From Rhodospirillales bacterium (GTDB lineage: Bacteria; Pseudomonadota; Alphaproteobacteria; MPNO01; UBA2964), in assembly GCA_002727395.1 (NCBI GenBank), contig PBWY01000067.1, forward strand, positions 1 through 9,481: a stretch of 9,481 bases of DNA, in the 5' to 3' direction. This document shows positions 7,089 to 9,481 of the stretch, piece after piece; positions within the stretch are counted from its first letter, which is position 1; each line of letters opens with the position of its first letter. A program made the translations under genes and the position numbers. The notes under the pieces were generated by a model. That model saw nothing but the letters and a program-made list of their open reading frames with translations, did no database searches and had not been told where the DNA came from.

Positions 7089-7592
7089 ATGTTTTCTAAA
7101 AATGAAAAATTAACGAAATCTGAAGTCTCGCCCGAAATGGAGGGAAAAGAAACAAACACGGCTGTACCGGTAGGTCATCTTCAGCAGGGCCCGACAAATG
7201 AGGGTGATAAAGATCACGAGCCAATAAAATCTGATATGTCTGAAATTGATCAAAATGATGAATGCCAATTAGGTACGGAAATTAAACCTCAACTTTTCGA
7301 GAACAAAGTGATAGAGGCCATTTCTACCGTTTTTGATCCGGAAATACCTGTTAATATCTATGAGTTAGGTCTTATTTATAATATTGATATAAATGGAATG
7401 AAAGACGTTCATATTGATATGACTTTGACCTCCCCTGCTTGTCCGGTTGCCGGTAGCCTTCCAGGCGATGTTGAGCGGGCTGTTAAGGAAGTCGAAGAGA
7501 TTGGCGGTGTCAGCGTTGAATTAGTTTGGGAACCGGCTTGGAGTCCTGATCGAATGAGTGAGGCTGCAAAACTTGAGCTTGGATTTATGTGA
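7089..7592 (+). CDS. sufT: SufT, MIP18/DUF59-family Fe-S maturation protein with a long N-terminal extension
   Basis: SufT-type proteins help load clusters onto client proteins; related MIP18 proteins do this in the eukaryotic cytosolic pathway. Of 167 residues, the conserved domain is about 70-167: VIEAISTVFDPEIPVNIYELGLIYNIDI, then LTSPACPVAGSLPGDVERAV with the conserved Cys C118, then VELVWEPAWSPDRMSEAAKLELGF. Residues 1-69 are rich in Glu, Asp, Lys, Asn and Gln, with no sign of a fold, signal peptide or membrane segment, so they are probably disordered. The ATG at 7089 has no clear ribosome-binding site, and a shorter protein starting at M50 (SDMSEID) cannot be excluded. The gene lies 11 bp after sufU and 10 bp before sufA. 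It is often annotated as 'SUF system Fe-S cluster assembly protein' or PaaD-like. Confidence 0.9.
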   Translation: MFSKNEKLTKSEVSPEMEGKETNTAVPVGHLQQGPTNEGDKDHEPIKSDMSEIDQNDECQLGTEIKPQLFENKVIEAISTVFDPEIPVNIYELGLIYNIDINGMKDVHIDMTLTSPACPVAGSLPGDVERAVKEVEEIGGVSVELVWEPAWSPDRMSEAAKLELGFM

Positions 7593-7596
7593 GGGT
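7591..7596 (+). promoter_or_regulatory. Ribosome-binding site of sufA
   Basis: GAGGGT overlaps the TGA stop of sufT (7590-7592) and lies 6 nt before the TTG at 7603. This spacing supports TTG as the sufA start and suggests that sufT and sufA are translated in tandem. Confidence 0.55.
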
Positions 7597-7602
7597 AATT
7601 AA

Positions 7603-7962
7603 TTGGAAAGCGACAAAAATTTTCAAGAAAAGCCCTCAGTATTGAGGGTAACCAATTCTGCGGTTGCACAGCTTCGGAAACTTTTAAAAACCCATAATCC
7701 CGATGCAGTAGGAATACGACTGGGTGTAAATGAAGGTGGTTGTAACGGGCTTACCTATGCTATGGACTTTGTTAATGAAAAATCTGCCGCGGATGAAATC
7801 ATTGATTTTGGGGATGTTCAGCTTTTGATCGATCCAATGGCTGTAATGTACCTTGTTGGCACTGAGATGGATTTTGTTGAAGAAAAAATGGGTTCTAGTT
7901 TCGTATTCCGAAACCCTAATGAATCAGGTCGTTGTGGTTGTGGAGAATCTTTCAGCGTTTGA
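7603..7962 (+). CDS. sufA: A-type Fe-S cluster carrier SufA (HesB/IscA family)
   Basis: A-type carriers receive assembled clusters from the SufBCD scaffold and deliver them to client enzymes. The 119 residues match family length and carry the three conserved cysteines: C47 in GGCNGLTYAMDF, and C111 and C113 in the C-terminal SGRCGCGESFSV. VLRVTNSAVAQLRKLL (13-28) and the LLIDPMAVMYLVGTEMDFV region (74-92) are also typical. The start is TTG at 7603, supported by a well-spaced GAGGGT ribosome-binding site; the 12 residues before the conserved domain are short and charged. It is the last gene of the operon. Since it lies with suf genes I call it SufA, but IscA, SufA and ErpA are hard to separate by sequence alone. 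Confidence 0.93.
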   Translation: MESDKNFQEKPSVLRVTNSAVAQLRKLLKTHNPDAVGIRLGVNEGGCNGLTYAMDFVNEKSAADEIIDFGDVQLLIDPMAVMYLVGTEMDFVEEKMGSSFVFRNPNESGRCGCGESFSV

Positions 7963-7978
7963 ACTTGTGTTAACTCCC

Positions 7979-7994
7979 ATTATTTATAAATAAT
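7979..7994. repeat. 16-bp A+T-only palindrome between convergent genes
   Basis: ATTATTTATAAATAAT is a perfect palindrome 17 bp after the sufA stop. A second small dyad, TTCTTT-T-AAAGAA, lies at 8006-8018. A short direct repeat ending in GTCACC occurs at 7999-8004 and 8029-8034, 30 bp apart. None has the G+C-rich stem plus T run of an intrinsic terminator. The 102-bp gap 7963-8064 must hold the ends of the suf and RAM-protein transcripts, but I see no confident terminator in it. Confidence 0.35.
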
Positions 7995-8064
7995 TAAAGT
8001 CACCTTTCTTTTAAAGAATGTATTTAATGTCACCACCTGAGGTCAGAAGTAAATTCCCCTCAAT

Positions 8065-8307
8065 TTATGAAAACGCTTTAAAACCAATAAGCGTAAAAGT
8101 CTCCTTGATTCCTGGTAAAGTTTGAATTTTATCTGTCACAAAGTGACCGATATCAGTGTTGTCTGAAAGGTAAGCCTTTATTAATAAGTCATGTTCACCT
8201 GAAATGGAATGAATTTCTGATATACTTTCAACACCAAGAATAGCTTCATCAGCTACATTGTAAGCCTTACCTAGTTCACATTTACAAAATATAAATATTG
8301 TTTGCAT
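8065..8307 (-). CDS. Stand-alone Lrp/AsnC ligand-binding (RAM) domain protein
   Basis: This small protein of 80 residues has the effector-binding alpha-beta sandwich of Lrp/AsnC regulators but no helix-turn-helix, so it cannot bind DNA in the Lrp manner alone. It reads MQTIFIFCKCELGKAYNVADEAI, then SEIHSISGEHDLLIKAYL, then DIGHFVTDKIQTLPGIKETFTLIGFKAF, all typical of RAM-only proteins. Such domains assemble as dimers or higher oligomers that can bind amino acids; the ligand and partner here are unknown. I chose the ATG at 8307 instead of a TTG 27 bp upstream (8334): homologous sequence begins at this Met, a TGAG lies 9 nt before it, and the longer form would overlap the helicase gene. It starts 4 bp after the helicase stop and is probably on the same transcript. 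It converges on the suf operon and is not part of it. Confidence 0.85.
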   Translation of the reverse strand: MQTIFIFCKCELGKAYNVADEAILGVESISEIHSISGEHDLLIKAYLSDNTDIGHFVTDKIQTLPGIKETFTLIGFKAFS

Positions 8308-8311
8308 GATT

Positions 8312-9481
8312 TTACTCAGATTTATTTTTGGCAACAGATCTTAACATAAAATTGGGTACGTGTGACCCCATTCCGATGATATTAGTTTTTTTGATATTGT
8401 TATTTTGTGCAGGAATAGAATTTTTGTTGCCAGCATTATTAGTATTTTTATTGGCTTTGGCTCGTTTTGCTTTTTTTCGGCTATTCTTTTTTTCAGGAGG
8501 ATCAAATTCAGATTCCAAATTACCTTCAATTGATAATATTGGAATTTTCTTACCAATTAACTTGTACACTGCATCTAGGTATTTTTCGTCCTTATCTGTT
8601 CCGATTGTTAGAGCGCGTCCTTTACGACCCGCTCTTCCGGTGCGGCCGATACGGTGTATATAATCCTCTGCATGCGAGGGAACGTCAAAATTGAATACAT
8701 GTGAGACTTTTGGAATATCCAGTCCACGGGCCGCCACGTCACTTGCTACAAGAAACTTTGTTTCGCCTTTCTTAAATGTTTCCAAAGTTTCCAAGCGGGC
8801 AGGTTGGGACATGTTGCCATGCAAGGTATTGGAGTTGAAGCCGTGTTTTCTTAATGAACGATCTAGGGTATCCACATCTTTTTTACGGTTACAAAAAATA
8901 ATCGCATTTTCTATATCTTCCGAATTGATTATTTTTCTCAATGTATGCCGTTTTACATAATCTTTATCCGGAACAATTGTTAGGTATTGATCAACTGTTT
9001 CGGCTGTGGCTACTTTAGGGCTAACAGTAATTTTTTTAGGATTAATTAGAAATTTTTCGGCTAATTTTCGAATTTCTATTGGAATGGTGGCCGAGAAGAA
9101 AAGAGTTTGCCTGATTGGTGGTAGTAAACTGACTATTTTTGTTACGTCGGGCATAAAGCCCATATCCATCATTCTGTCTGCTTCATCAATAACTAGGACT
9201 TTAATATCCGTAAGGAGTATTCGTCCACGCTCAAAATGATCAAGGAGCCGACCCGGTGTAGCGATTAAAACATCGACACCTCTATTGAGTTTTAAGTTTT
9301 GTTCTTCGAAGGACACTCCCCCAATAAGCAATGCCATTGAAAGCTTGTGATATTTACCATAAATTTCGAAATTTTCGGCAATTTGGGTGGCTAATTCGCG
9401 GGTTGGCGTAAGAATAAGAGAGCGTGCCATTCGAGCTCTACTACGACCCGAAGCAAGTATTTCAATCATCGGCAAAGTGAA
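8312..9481 (-). CDS. DEAD-box ATP-dependent RNA helicase, RhlE-like, N terminus cut by the window edge
   Basis: It is predicted to unwind short RNA duplexes in ribosome assembly or RNA decay. The frame is open to the right edge (F-T-L-P-M-I-E), just after where the Q motif and Walker A would be, so about 50-60 N-terminal residues are missing. Counting from the TTG at 9475: motif Ia PTRELA (24-29), GG (52-53), TPGR (73-76), motif II DEAD (97-100), motif III SAT (128-130), motif IV IIFCNRK (192-198), motif V ASDVAARGLDIP (244-255) and motif VI HRIGRTGRAGRKG (274-286). A basic, Asn- and Lys-rich low-complexity tail at about 325-365 probably binds RNA, and the protein ends in GSHVPNFMLRSV, a pattern I associate with alphaproteobacterial RhlE proteins. 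The gene is upstream of the RAM-protein gene with a 4-bp gap. The rhlE symbol is likely but not certain among DEAD-box paralogues. Confidence 0.9.
   Translation of the reverse strand, partial: FTLPMIEILASGRSRARMARSLILTPTRELATQIAENFEIYGKYHKLSMALLIGGVSFEEQNLKLNRGVDVLIATPGRLLDHFERGRILLTDIKVLVIDEADRMMDMGFMPDVTKIVSLLPPIRQTLFFSATIPIEIRKLAEKFLINPKKITVSPKVATAETVDQYLTIVPDKDYVKRHTLRKIINSEDIENAIIFCNRKKDVDTLDRSLRKHGFNSNTLHGNMSQPARLETLETFKKGETKFLVASDVAARGLDIPKVSHVFNFDVPSHAEDYIHRIGRTGRAGRKGRALTIGTDKDEKYLDAVYKLIGKKIPILSIEGNLESEFDPPEKKNSRKKAKRAKANKNTNNAGNKNSIPAQNNNIKKTNIIGMGSHVPNFMLRSVAKNKSE

Noticed and set aside
8038..8062. TGAGG/CCTCA inverted repeat near the end of the convergent gap as a terminator
   Set aside because: A five-pair stem with a 15-nt loop and no T run on either strand.
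8308..8334. Longer RAM protein starting at TTG 8334
   Set aside because: It would overlap the helicase gene, lacks a ribosome-binding site, and the family sequence begins at the ATG at 8307.
8328..9239. Several open frames on the + strand opposite the helicase gene, and one alternative - strand frame at 8341-8556
   Set aside because: The helicase frame carries all DEAD-box motifs; the others show only composition-driven hydrophobic or Lys-rich sequence.

Overview
The window looks like ordinary core chromosome from a free-living, A+T-rich alphaproteobacterium. The evidence is the gene set: an Rrf2-type SUF regulator in front of sufB-C-D-S-U-T-A, a stand-alone Lrp/AsnC ligand-binding (RAM) protein, and an RhlE-like helicase ending in a 'GSHVPNFMLR' motif. 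I cannot name a genus. Nothing resembles a prophage, transposon, CRISPR array, tRNA or rRNA.

Layout. Positions 1-1213 hold the 3' part of an N-acyl-D-amino-acid deacylase gene that begins before the window. Positions 1214-1335 form a short intergenic region with a perfect 37-bp palindrome centred on a TATAAT box, the likely suf promoter/operator. Positions 1336-7962 hold an eight-gene Fe-S assembly operon on the + strand: Rrf2 regulator, sufB, sufC, sufD, sufS, sufU, sufT, sufA. No junction between its genes is longer than 26 bp and two of them overlap. Positions 7963-8064 are an A+T-rich gap between convergent transcription units. Positions 8065-9481 hold, on the - strand, a RAM-domain protein gene 4 bp downstream of a DEAD-box RNA helicase gene that runs off the right edge.

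How the genes work together. SufS takes sulfur from cysteine. SufU, a zinc-type transfer protein, would accept it in place of SufE. SufB, SufC and SufD form the ATP-driven scaffold where clusters are built. SufA carries clusters to client proteins, and SufT (MIP18/DUF59) assists maturation. The Rrf2 protein carries three cysteines suited to holding a cluster, so it probably senses Fe-S status and controls its own operon through the palindrome.

No new protein system was found. The most interesting signals are regulatory: the nested-dyad operator over the -10 box, and a predicted long hairpin in the mRNA that pairs the end of the regulator gene with the Shine-Dalgarno sequence and TTG start of sufB. 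The SufU-type sulfur relay and three TTG starts in one operon are secondary points.
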